From assembly GCF_000219625.1 (NCBI RefSeq), contig NC_018209.1:1-64000 (forward strand): a stretch of 64,000 nucleotides of DNA, in the 5' to 3' direction. The notes beneath the pieces were generated by a model that saw nothing but the letters and a program-made list of their open reading frames with translations, did not search any database and had not been told where the DNA came from. Shown here one piece after another: positions 1 to 8,944 of this stretch. This DNA comes from Zymoseptoria tritici IPO323. Its lineage: Eukaryota; Ascomycota; Dothideomycetes; Mycosphaerellales; Mycosphaerellaceae. A program made the position numbers and the translations under genes. Numbering within the stretch: position 1 is the first letter of the stretch; the number at the start of each line of letters is the position of its first letter.

Positions 1-119
1 CCTAACCCTAACCCTAACCCTAACCCTAACCCTAACCCTAACCCTAACCCTAACCCTAACCCTAACCCTAACCCTAACCCTAACCCTAACCCTAACCCTA
101 ACCCTAACCCTAACCCTAA
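1..119. repeat. Telomere, (CCCTAA)n
   Basis: About 20 uninterrupted CCCTAA units run from the first base. The C-rich strand reads 5' to 3' into the window, as expected for a left chromosome end with TTAGGG telomeres. The array ends abruptly at a short unique stretch (120-210) in which I see nothing. Confidence 0.98.
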
Positions 120-210
120 GCGGCCAAAAGAGCCGGGAGCAAGGGCTTGGATGGGGCTTCAGTTCAGATCAGGTGCAAAGGTAGACTAGCCTATATAAAC
201 AAGTACAATG

Positions 211-236
211 AACCCCTAACCCTAACCCTAACCCTT
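211..236. repeat. Interstitial telomeric repeat abutting an LTR
   Basis: Four CCCTAA-like units sit 90 bp inside the terminal telomere. The last unit (CCCTTA) merges directly into an LTR copy that lacks its first two bases, TG. The join looks like telomere addition to, or repair at, a broken LTR end. Confidence 0.9.
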
Positions 237-350
237 AGGAATGTCGGTGGCTGGCAATGGCTGGCTGGTGCAATGGCATATAAGATAGGTTCTTACTCCC
301 TCAGTTAGTTAGTTCTTCAATCAATCACTCTATCAAACATACAACTTTAA
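235..350 (+). repeat. Solo LTR-1 copy, 5'-truncated by 2 bp
   Basis: This matches the 3' LTR at 7679-7796 essentially base for base, and the match continues about 80 bp into the following tandem array. It carries a TATA-like ATATAAGATA. No internal retroelement sequence follows; the 183 bp array starts immediately. It is either a solo LTR or a duplicate of the LTR-array junction near 7796. Confidence 0.85.
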
Positions 351-2301
351 GCGAGGTAGAGCAAAACCGGTAGCTAGGATAGGGTAATCGACCCGCGCGA
401 TTCCAACGCCGTCGTCCGTTTGTCGATCCGACCATCGCCCGTGAAGATATCGTCGCCAACACCCTCGCCCAACACCTACCCGGTGTTCGCGGAGGCGTTG
501 GTCAGGGTCGCCCCGGGGACGATATTTGAGACGGCGAGGTAGAGCGAAACCGGTGGCTAGGATGGGGTAATCGACCCGCGCGATTCCAACGCCGTCGTCC
601 GTTTGTCGATCCGGCTATTGCCCGTAGAGATATCGCCGCCAACACCCTCGGGCCAACACCTACCTCGTTTTCGAAGGCGTTGGTTAGGGTCGCCCCGGGG
701 GCAGATTTCGAGACGGCGAGGTAGAGCAAAACCGGTGGCTAGGATGGGGTAATCGACCCGCGCGATTCCAACGCCGTCGTCCGTTTGTCGATCCGACCAT
801 CGCCCGTAGAGATATCGTCGCCAACACCCTCGCCCAACACCTACCCGGTTTTCGTAGAGGCGTTGGTCGGGGTCGCCCCGGGGACGAAATTTGAGACGGC
901 GAGGTAGAACAAAACCGATGGCCAAGGTGGGGTAACCGACCCGCGCGATTCCAACGCCGTCGTCCGTTTGTCGATCCGACCATCGCCCGTAGAGATATCG
1001 TCGCCAACACCCTCGCCCAACACCTACCCGGTTTTCGTAGAGGCGTTGGTCGGGGTCGCCCCGGGGACGAAATTTGAGACGGCGAGGTAGAACAAAACCG
1101 ATGGCCAAGGTGGGGTAACCGACCCGCGCGATTCCAACGCCGTCGTCCGTTTGTCGATCCGACCATCGCCCGTGAAGATATCGTCGCCAACACCCTCGCC
1201 CAACACCTACCTAGTTTTCGCGGAGGCGTTGGTCGGGGTCGCCCCGGGGGCGAAATTTGAGACGGCGAGGTAGAGCAAAACCGGTGGCTAGGATGGGGTA
1301 ATCGACCCGCGCGATTCCAACGCCGTCGTCCGTTTGTCGATCCGACCATCGCCCGTGAAGATATCGTCGCCAACACCCTCGCCCAACACCTACCCAGTGT
1401 TCGCGGAGGCGTTGGTCAGGGTCGCCCCGGGGACGATATTTGAGACGGCGAGGTAGAGCGAAACCGGTGGCTAGGATGGGGTAATCGACCCGCGCGATTC
1501 CAACGCCGTCGTCCGTTTGTCGATCCGGCTATTGCCCGTAGAGATATCGCCGCCAACACCCTCGGGCCAACACCTACCTGGTTTTCGAAGGCGTTGGTTA
1601 GGGTCGCCCCGGGGGCAGATTTCGAGACGGCGAGGTAGAGCAAAACCGGTGGCTAGGATGGGGTAATCGACCCGCGCGATTCCAACGCCGTCGTCCGTTT
1701 GTCGATCCGACCATCGCCCGTGAAGATATCGTCGCCAACACCCTCGCCCAACACCTACCTGGTTTTCGAAGGCGTTGGTCAGGGTCGCCCCGGGGACGAT
1801 ATTTGAGACGGCGAGGTAGAGCAAAACCGGTGGCTAGGATGGGGTAATCGACCCGCGCGATTCCAACGCCGTCGTCCGTTTGTCGATCCGACCATCGCCC
1901 GTGAAGATATCGTCGCCAACACCCTCGCCCAACACCTACCCGGTTTTCGCAGAGGCGTTGGTCGGGGTCGCCCCGGGGACGAAATTTGAGACGGCGAGGT
2001 AGAACAAAACCGATGGCCAAGGTGGGGTAACCGACCCGCGCGATTCCAACGCCGTCGTCCGTTTGTCGATCCGACCATCGCCCGTGAAGATATCGTCGCC
2101 AACACCCTCGCCCAACACCTACCTAGTTTTCGAAGGCGTTGGTTAGGGTCGCCCCGGGGGCAGATTTCGAGACGGCGAGGTAGAGCAAAACCGGTGGCTA
2201 GGATGGGGTAATCGACCCGCGCGATTCCAACGCCGTCGTCCGTTTGTCGATCCGGCCATTGCCCGTAGAGATATCGCCGCCAACACCCTCGGGCCAACAC
2301 C
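351..2301. repeat. Subtelomeric tandem array, 181-183 bp unit, about 11 copies
   Basis: The anchor CGACCCGCGCG recurs at 389, 572, 754, 937, 1120, 1303, 1486, 1668, 1849, 2032 and 2213. Units are GC-rich and fall into a few variants, for example CCGGTGGCTAGG versus CCGATGGCCAAGG. Because most units are 183 bp (61 codons), overlapping minus-strand frames stay open over several units; I regard these as by-products of unit length and GC content, not genes. The units lack the TAG/TAA scars seen in the adjoining transposons. Confidence 0.93.
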
Positions 2302-2419
2302 TGTTGAGAATGTCGGTAGCTGGCAATGGCTAGCTAGTGCAATGGCATATAAGATAGATTCTCACTCCCTCAGTTAGTTAGTTCTTCAATCAATCACTCT
2401 ATCAATTATACAACTTTAA
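2302..2419 (+). repeat. 5' LTR-1 of the Copia element
   Basis: About 118 bp, aligned with 7679-7796. Differences are mainly G to A in TGG contexts (GGTGGCTGG to GGTAGCTGG, GGCTGGCTGG to GGCTAGCTAG), a RIP-like pattern seen in this copy and not in the 3' LTR. Confidence 0.85.
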
Positions 2420-2420
2420 T

Positions 2421-2434
2421 AGGTTATGAGCCCG
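2421..2434 (+). other. Primer-binding site, half-tRNA(iMet) type
   Basis: GGTTATGAGCCC directly after the 5' LTR is the reverse complement of the anticodon arm of initiator tRNA-Met (GGGCTCATAACC). Drosophila copia and related elements prime from an internal fragment of this tRNA rather than its 3' end, so this supports a Copia assignment independently of the protein motifs. Confidence 0.8.
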
Positions 2435-2692
2435 GGTTTTGCGCATACTACACTATTGTTGTCATCATTTATGCACTCTGCTGCACACTTATACATCGAA
2501 CACACCGAATTCAAGATGATAACTTGTCAAAACCCCAGATTGATGGCTAACCTCGGTTGCGGTTTTACCCGCCACCGCTTAAAAGCGAGGCTGGGCTTGG
2601 CTGGCTAGCGTGAAAACTCCTTACGCTGAATTACCAGCTACTTTGATTAAATACATCAACCTCCTCAACTTGCAATAGAATCGAATACTAAC

Positions 2693-3280
2693 ATGGATGT
2701 CAGACGAGATATAAGAAGCACCGCTTCTTCCTTACGAATGAGATACAACGCACAGCTTGCATCCTTCTTTGATTCCCTTTACGTCGATCCTCGACCTTAT
2801 CGTTATCGTTATCTCCTTCGGAGTTGCATACGTATTAAGAAACCATCTCCTGGACGCCTCCTTGCGAAGCGATCTTTCCCATACATCGTCGAAACGATAC
2901 AAGAAGAGGTCGCCGCCGGCAAGCTTCCAAAGCTCGACATCGATCCTATCCCTTTTGGATACGAATCCGACTTTAATCCTCCGAAACGTCGCCGCAAGGA
3001 ATACGCATCCCCGTCTCCAAGAGCAGTCGCCCTTGACATACCTGATCCTCCTTCGCCTGCTCTTCGAGACTTCTTTGGGCTTGTTCCGCTTACACCACCT
3101 GCTCTCTGCCTTCGAGTCGATAAAGACAGGGAACAAGACGAACAACACCTTTCCTTTTCTCGAGCCGAATCTGCACCCCTGTGTGAAGGATACGACTTAC
3201 CAATACACCAAACCCGCAAGATTCTCCGAAGACTGTCCGAACTATCGAACTCCTTTCTAATTGTACGACCATGTCTTTAG
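2693..3280 (+). CDS. ORF of unknown function upstream of Copia gag
   Basis: A 195-codon ATG frame with no internal stop lies between the primer site and gag, and its end overlaps the gag ATG (3271) in another frame. It is Arg/Pro-rich with a basic KRRRKE patch near residue 98. I recognise no domain. The region is unusually free of stops in three frames, so this may be leader sequence without damage rather than a gene. It is kept because it has an ATG, a good length and a tight overlap with gag. Confidence 0.3.
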   Translation: MDVRRDIRSTASSLRMRYNAQLASFFDSLYVDPRPYRYRYLLRSCIRIKKPSPGRLLAKRSFPYIVETIQEEVAAGKLPKLDIDPIPFGYESDFNPPKRRRKEYASPSPRAVALDIPDPPSPALRDFFGLVPLTPPALCLRVDKDREQDEQHLSFSRAESAPLCEGYDLPIHQTRKILRRLSELSNSFLIVRPCL

Positions 3281-4578
3281 CTCCGGCAGCCGATAAACCG
3301 CTAACTCTGTCAGTCCCACTCCTCGAGGAGAAAGACGACTGGGTCCTCTAGAGCGACAAGATCCAGAATCAGCTCATCGCCTTCGGATATGGCGCTGTTA
3401 TTAAGACAGAAGAGCCAAAGAACGACGACACCCTACCATACGAGGGCGCTAACTAGGTCAAATATCGACGGGATTTCAAAGAAAAGCAAGAGCGCGCTAT
3501 GGGTGTTATCCGAGACCGCTGTGGATACAACGCCAAACAGCTGATTCTCGACGAGAAACTCTCGCCATTCGAGGCTCTCAAAATCCTTCGCGAACACTTC
3601 TCGAAGGGCGGAGCCGGCGAATTCGCTCGTGTTTCCACCTTGTGGAACCTAATCACCATGGACGGTGCTAAGGGAATCGGCCACTACGGGTCTGAGATTC
3701 GAAGACTCTGGAATCGCTTCGCGGAGATCGACTCGTCCTTGAAGATACCAGAACCACACGCCGTACAGAAGTTTATCGCCGGACTTCCTGAATCCTTCGA
3801 GCCGTTTGTTACGTCTTTCAATCAGAACAACAAACTTATTCCAAAGACCGAAAACAACAGGACTGTCACCAACGCCGTGTCTCTCGGAGAGGCTATGTAT
3901 GCCATGCTCGGTACTCGGCCAGATATCGCCTACTCAGTATCTGTTGTCAGTAGGTTCTGCGCTAACCCTACGGAAGCACACTAGAAACTCGTTGAGCGGA
4001 TTATGGCCTACCTTCGTCACACTATTCAATTTGAACTCGTGTTTTAGGGAGACCTACGACCACTAAGCGGGTACACAGATGCCGACTAGGCAGGAGACAT
4101 CGAGACACGTCGCTCTACGTTAGGCTGGATATTCAGCCTTGGTAGCGGAGCTATTAGCTGGTCGTCTAAACGACAGACGAGAGTGGCGCTATCGACAGTC
4201 GAAGCAGAATACATGGGACAGACACAGGCTGCGAAGGAAGCTATCTGGCTAAAGTCGCTGCTTGATCAACTCCTTCCTAAAGGAAATTAAGGACCACAAG
4301 CGACTATTATACACTGCGACAACTAAGGCGCGATGGTACTCGCGAAGAATCCTGCCTTCTATTCTCGATCAAAACACTTTAGCGTAGACACTCACTTCAT
4401 CCGCGAACGGGTATAAGAAGGAGATGTCGAGCTAGTGTGGGTCGAGACTAAGAAGATGATAGCGGACGGCCTTACTAAACCGCTCCCGAATCGACTATTC
4501 CACGCGTTTCGAAAGGCAGTTGGACTGTCACTCCCTGCCACAGCAACGACACCAAAGTGGCTGGAAGACATGAAATGA
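3271..4578 (+). pseudogene. Copia gag fused in frame to the terminal RNase H region, RIP stops
   Basis: The frame opens at an ATG and shows a gag-type N-terminal part (UBN2/retrotran_gag_2-like, ending near 3885). It then passes directly into the end of reverse transcriptase (YAMLGTRPDIAY) and RNase H (TDAD, STVEAEY, HCDN, SKHFSVDTHFIRE, ADGLTKPL). Protease, integrase and most of RT are absent, so this is a large internal deletion that kept the frame. Premature codons are TAG or TAA at positions where Trp or Gln is conserved in the family, such as after TDAD and HCDN. This fits CpA to TpA mutation (RIP). The natural end is TGA at 4576. Confidence 0.85.
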
Positions 4579-4820
4579 GTTAGCGAACCTGGGGGAGTTA
4601 CGCCAAGACGGCGACAGCGACGTTAGTATTGTCGCCATTGATTTTCGGCGACAGCGAGCTCCGAGCCAACACCGTTTAGAAGGAGCATGCGGATTTTGAG
4701 GACAGTTTGACCGATCGTTCATCAAGTTATCGCCGTCGACCTCAAATCCTTAAGCAAAATCCGGGTTATGTGATCCTCGGCGCTGACCTTAGCGCTGAAG
4801 TATAAGGATTTTCAGACTTC
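4579..4820 (+). repeat. Second LTR-like segment (LTR-2), copy 1
   Basis: The sequence starts with a purine tract (CCTGGGGGAG) after the polyprotein stop and aligns with 6305-6556. Both share TTATGTGATCCTCGGCGCTGACC and a GGATTTT..GACTTCAG end. It probably represents the 3' LTR/UTR of the inner Copia family. It stops exactly at a telomere-like motif. Confidence 0.7.
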
Positions 4821-4840
4821 AGGGTTAACCCTAACCCTAA
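4821..4840. repeat. Head-to-head telomeric motif at a transposon junction
   Basis: AGGGTTAACCCTAACCCTAA joins the truncated LTR-2 copy to a reverse transcriptase that begins mid-domain. GGGTT followed by AACCC is an inverted (head-to-head) telomere repeat, the signature left when two telomere-capped ends join or when telomeric DNA is captured at a break. Confidence 0.8.
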
Positions 4841-6304
4841 GTCGCTTCGACCGCGAATATCCTGCCAGGAAGATGGGTTTTTAAACTTAAACGAGGACCG
4901 AACGGCGAGATCCTTAAGTAGAAAGCTAGATGGGTTGTCAAAGGATACAAACAAGAAGAGGGCTCGGACTACACCGAGACCTTCGCATTCGTTGTCAAAC
5001 CAATGAGCTACAAGGCTATTTTCGCCATCGCCGCCGCGCTGGACTACGAGATCGAACAAATGGACGTCAAAACTGCTTTCCTCTATAGGCTTATTAAGGA
5101 CATTGTCTACGTCGAACAGCCGCATAAATTCGCTGAGGGAGACGACGTCTGCTTACTTGATCGCGCTCTCTACGGCCTCAAACAGTCCCCTCGAACCTGG
5201 TACGAGACATTGACCGCCTACTTCGAAAAGATCGGGTTCAAGCTACTCGACGCCGACATTAGCGTCTTTATCCGAGGCAATGTCTTTATTGTAGTATACG
5301 TTGATGATCTACTTATCGTTGGGCCTTTAAAGAAGGAGATTAGCAACATCAAAGCACAACTCTCGAAGAGATTCGAAATGTCGGACCTTGGCCCTTACGC
5401 CTACTACCTCGGAATAACTGTGCGAAGAGATCGCGTCAACCGAAAGATCTACCTCGGCCAACAGGCCTACATTGAGAAGTTCCTCCGCGACCACAACATG
5501 TGGGAACAGAAAGTAAAGACCACGCCTATGGATTCGTCCGCAAAGATCGAACTAGCAGAAGAAGGCTACACAGCTTCAGACGAACTACGCAAGAAATACT
5601 AATCGGCAGTAGGATCACTAATGTACGCCATGCTCGGTACACGCCCAGATATCGCCTACTTAGTATCTGTTGTCAGCCGGTTCTGCGCCAACCCTACGGA
5701 AGCACACTAGAAACTCGTTGAGCGGATTATGGCCTACCTTCGTCACACTATTCAATTTGAACTCGTGTTTTAGGGAGACCTACGACCACTAAGCGGGTAC
5801 ACAGATGCCGACTAGGCAGGAGACATCGAGACACGCCGCTCTACGTTAGGCTAGATATTCAGCCTTGGTAGCGGAGCTATCAGCTGGTCGTCCAAACGAT
5901 AGGCGAGGGTAGCGCTATCGACAGTCGAAGCGGAATATATGGGACAGACGCAGGCTGCGAAGGAAGCTATCTGGCTAAAGTCGCTGCTTAATTAACTCCT
6001 TCCCGAAGGAAATTAAGGACCGTAAGCGACGATCATACACTGCGACAACTAAGGCGCGATAGCACTCGCGAAGAATCCTGCCTTCCACTCTCGATCAAAA
6101 CACTTTAGCGTAGACACTCACTTCATCCGCGAACGGGTATAAGAAGGAGATGTCGAGCTAGTGTGGGTCGAGACTAAGAAGATGATAGCGGACGGCCTTA
6201 CTAAACCGCTCCCGAATCGACCATTCCACGCGTTTCGAAAGGCGGTTGGACTGTCACTCCCTGCCACAGCAACGACACCAAAGTGGCTGGAAGACATGAA
6301 ATGA
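4841..6304 (+). pseudogene. Copia reverse transcriptase-RNase H, 5'-truncated, RIP stops
   Basis: One continuous frame begins just inside RT (PGRWVFKLKRGPNGEIL) and continues through KARWVVKGYKQ, the catalytic VVYVDDLLIVG box (about residues 155-165), SDLGPYAYYLGI, and RNase H motifs to the family end at TGA 6302. Gag, protease and integrase are missing. Internal stops are all TAG/TAA at expected Gln or Trp, for example after EILK, TDAD and HCDN. From about 5621 on it duplicates 3896-4578 with many point differences, so the two 3' ends are separate copies of the same family. Confidence 0.9.
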
Positions 6305-6560
6305 GTTAGCGAACCTGGGGGAGTTGCGCTAAGACGGCGATAGCGACGTCGGTATTGTCGCTATTGATTTTTGGCGACAGCGAGGTCTAAGACAACGACA
6401 TCGAGAAGTAGCATGCTAAGTTTAAAGGCACTTTCACCGATCATTTATCGTCTCGTCGCCGCCGACGCCAAATCCCTATACAAGAATCCGAGTTATGTGA
6501 TCCTCGGCGCTGACCTCAGCGCTGAAGAATAAGGATTTTTAGACTTCAGAACTAAACCTG
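6305..6560 (+). repeat. LTR-2-like segment, copy 2
   Basis: This is the counterpart of 4579-4820, with the same purine tract, the ATGTGATCCTCGGCGCTGACC block and the GGATTTTTAGACTTCAG end. It continues into unique sequence (AACTAAACCTGC...) that leads to the ORF at 6592. Confidence 0.7.
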
Positions 6561-6591
6561 CTTCCTTTCTCGAACATCTAACAACGCAACT

Positions 6592-7611
6592 ATGGAAGAC
6601 TTTCCTTTCCACCGAAACCACAACTATGGAACCGAATCTGGATTTGAGCTTGCGGAGAACGAGTCTGGCCGCCCTACCTTGACAAGAATCGACTTAGACT
6701 GGTCCCTTCCGCTGTCTGATACAGCCAACTTTCTGGGCACCGCTACCGGTCGAACCCTTCGACAAAGGCTTGAACAGAGACGTCCCCTGCTACCTGAGAA
6801 CCTCTCTGGCGTGGATTTTAGCGTTCTTACCCCCGAAACCCTCGAAAGCATCTACCGAGATCACTTCACGTCTACCGAACAATTGAAAGACTGCCGTGAA
6901 ATGGCCAGGATGCTGCAAGCCTTTGACGAAGGATCTGCGGAGAAATACGGTCGCAAGAGACCATACATTCACCCCAAGCCTCTTGCCTTCTTGACCGATT
7001 AAGAACGGGTGAACTGGTCTACTACATACGACGACGCTAAAGACTCTGATCTGTGGACCGCCTTTCAAACCGCCTGCAAGACGAGGTGCAAGGAACTTGA
7101 CCTATATACCGCGAAAACCTGGATCGCCCTGGTTAAAAGCCCACAAGCTAACTGGGTAAAAGACTCCAACTAGAGTTAACGCCCGTGGCACGTGTGGGCC
7201 TTTGCGATCGTTAGTGGCCCTACCAAGCATAGAAAGAATCTGTTCATCTACGACTGCGACGGCGGAGACCTTATGCGCCGACACAAGGAAGTCAAGCTAA
7301 GCGAAGTTTACGGAGGCATTGTCCGGTTCTACAACAAAATCAGGTCCACCTGGCGCATCAATCGAGTGTTTATGGGCAACATCCATAACAATTTTATCAC
7401 CGACACCATAGACTGGGCCTAATACAGCGATACTAGCATTCAGATCGACGAGAATCACTGTATCGGCCACACGATGCGTTGGGTGCACAAGATGAGCTGG
7501 ATGAAAGACAACCACTTCGATCCGGAAGACAGGAAGTGCAACCTGAGAGATCCGCGGTGGGAATCGTTCGTTGAGATGGAATACCTTACTGAACATTACA
7601 CCGCCAAGTGA
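6592..7611 (+). pseudogene. Retroelement accessory ORF of unknown function, RIP stops
   Basis: A single reading frame of about 340 codons runs from ATG 6592 to TGA 7609, interrupted at 7000 (TAA), 7171 (TAG), 7177 (TAA) and 7420 (TAA). All are consistent with former Gln/Trp. It lies 57 bp upstream of the purine tract and 3' LTR-1, the place where extra 3' ORFs occur in some LTR elements. I recognise no fold: the protein is mixed charged/aromatic (WVHKMSWMKD, RPWHVWAF, FIYDCDGGD) without a membrane segment or zinc finger, so nothing argues for an envelope. It probably belongs to the outer LTR-1 element. Function unknown. Confidence 0.65.
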
Positions 7612-7667
7612 GTGAGTTGGCACTCTTCCCTTACAGAGGGTTTAATGAGGCTAGCATGGAACAGCCA

Positions 7668-7678
7668 ACGAGGGGGAG
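7668..7678 (+). other. Polypurine tract of the LTR-1 element
   Basis: ACGAGGGGGAG immediately precedes the TGTTAGG start of the 3' LTR, the position and composition expected for plus-strand priming. Confidence 0.75.
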
Positions 7679-7796
7679 TGTTAGGAATGTCGGTGGCTGG
7701 CAATGGCTGGCTGGTGCAATGGCATATAAGATAGGTTCTTACTCCCTCAGTTAGTTAGTTCTTCAATCAATCACTCTATCAAACATACAACTTTAA
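7679..7796 (+). repeat. 3' LTR-1 of the Copia element
   Basis: It starts TGTTAGGAATG after the purine tract and ends near CAACTTTAA, where the 5' LTR sequence also ends before the primer site. It is nearly identical to the subtelomeric copy at 235-350 and differs from the 5' LTR by RIP-like transitions. Confidence 0.88.
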
Positions 7797-8253
7797 GCGA
7801 GGTAGAGCAAAACCGGTAGCTAGGATAGGGTAATCGACCCGCGCGATTCCAACGCCGTCGTCCGTTTGTCGATCCGGCCATTGCCCGTAGAGATATCGCC
7901 GCCAACACCCTCGGGCCAACACCTACCCGGTTTTCGAAGGCGTTGGTCAGGGTCGCCCCGGGGACGATATTTGAGACGGCGAGGTAGAGCAAAACCGGTG
8001 GCTAGGATGGGGTAATTGACCCGCGCGATTCCAACGCCGTCGTCCGTTTGTCGATCCGGCCATTGCCCGTAGAGATATCGCCGCCAACACCCTCGGGCCA
8101 ACACCTACCTGGTTTTCGCGGAGGCGTTGGTCAGGGTCGCCCCGGGGACGATATTTGAGACGGCGAGGTAGAGCAAAACCGGTGGCTAGGATGGGGTAAT
8201 CGACCCGCGCGATTCCAACGCCGTCGTCCGTTTGTCGATCCGGCCATTGCCCG
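7797..8253. repeat. Tandem-array remnant, about 2.5 units of the 183 bp repeat
   Basis: Anchors recur at 7835, about 8017 (mutated to TGACCCGCGCG) and 8201. The first about 80 bp equal 351-430 exactly, including the variant GGTAGCTAGGATAGGG, so this LTR-array junction exists twice in the window. The array breaks off inside a unit at GGCCATTGCCCG. Confidence 0.9.
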
Positions 8254-8944
8254 GGCCCTTACCTTTACCGGATACTGGATACGACTACTAGATACTGGAT
8301 ACGACTACTGGATACCTGTTTATCTATCGTACGATATAAAACTACGACACCGCGCTCGCGGTGTGCTGGACTCGACCCTCTTCCTTCGACAAAAGATAAG
8401 AATCTCGCAAAAGATTTAATTCTTCCCCCTCTTGAACTTGTGGTAAACCGTATCGACGCGGTGCCTTTGCACTTGGAAGTCTGCGACTTCCCGATCGGGT
8501 GAAACCCACAAGTTCAAGAGGAGCATTACAGAATAGAGGACCTACATGTCGCAATAGCGCATGTAGTGACATATGGAGCACAACCCTGCTGGCACACAGG
8601 GTCAGCCGAACTGCTTCTGTGCGCGCCCTGAATAGCCAGCCGTTAGGCCACTGTGTCTGTCAGCCGCTTCGTTATCGGCCTGGACGTGTCGACTAGTGGG
8701 TTGCATGAGGCGTCTTAAGAACGTGTAAATCTGAGCACATGCAGATTCCTGAAAAATATATACCCAACAATTTCCCGGAGGTCAAATGGCTGAGTGGAAT
8801 GGACCCTTTACCTCCGGCTTTTTATAAGCTGCAGAGCATAAGATTAGCAGGTTGGGAGGTGACGGAGCTGGATTTCCAGGAATAGGGTGGAATTTTGAGG
8901 CGGATTCAATGGTTACACCGGTTTTGCGATTGGGGGTGGTAATT
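8254..8944. other. Junction segment with short tandem repeat, no gene seen
   Basis: At 8270-8318 a roughly 28 bp motif (GGATACTGGATACGACTACT) repeats, followed by mixed sequence to the end of the large minus-strand frame. Short open frames here show no family motif. It may be the 3' end of the mobile element carrying the 8945-13051 frame. Confidence 0.5.

Larger units (their letters stand above)
2302..7796 (+). mobile_element. Composite, RIP-damaged Copia-type LTR retrotransposon
   Basis: The element is bounded by LTR-1 copies starting TGTT(G/A)(A/G)GAATG at 2302 and 7679. It has a primer site after the 5' LTR and a purine tract before the 3' LTR. Inside are two Copia polyprotein fragments sharing a duplicated 3' part, two copies of a second LTR-like segment, and an extra ORF. 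The interior looks like at least one Copia element inserted into, or recombined with, another. No clear target-site duplication flanks the outer LTRs: the array reads GCCAACACC before and GCGAGGTAG after, with about 57 bp of unit missing. This suggests later rearrangement. Confidence 0.85.

Noticed and set aside
502..2300. Long minus-strand frames across the 183 bp array, up to 230 codons
   Set aside because: All minus frames are open because unit length is a multiple of three and GC is high; units vary in length (181-183), which would break a real repeated protein, and no start or end signal stands out.
2732..3272. Four further open frames on both strands over the gag leader
   Set aside because: They overlap each other fully; only the frame leading into gag was retained, and that at low confidence.
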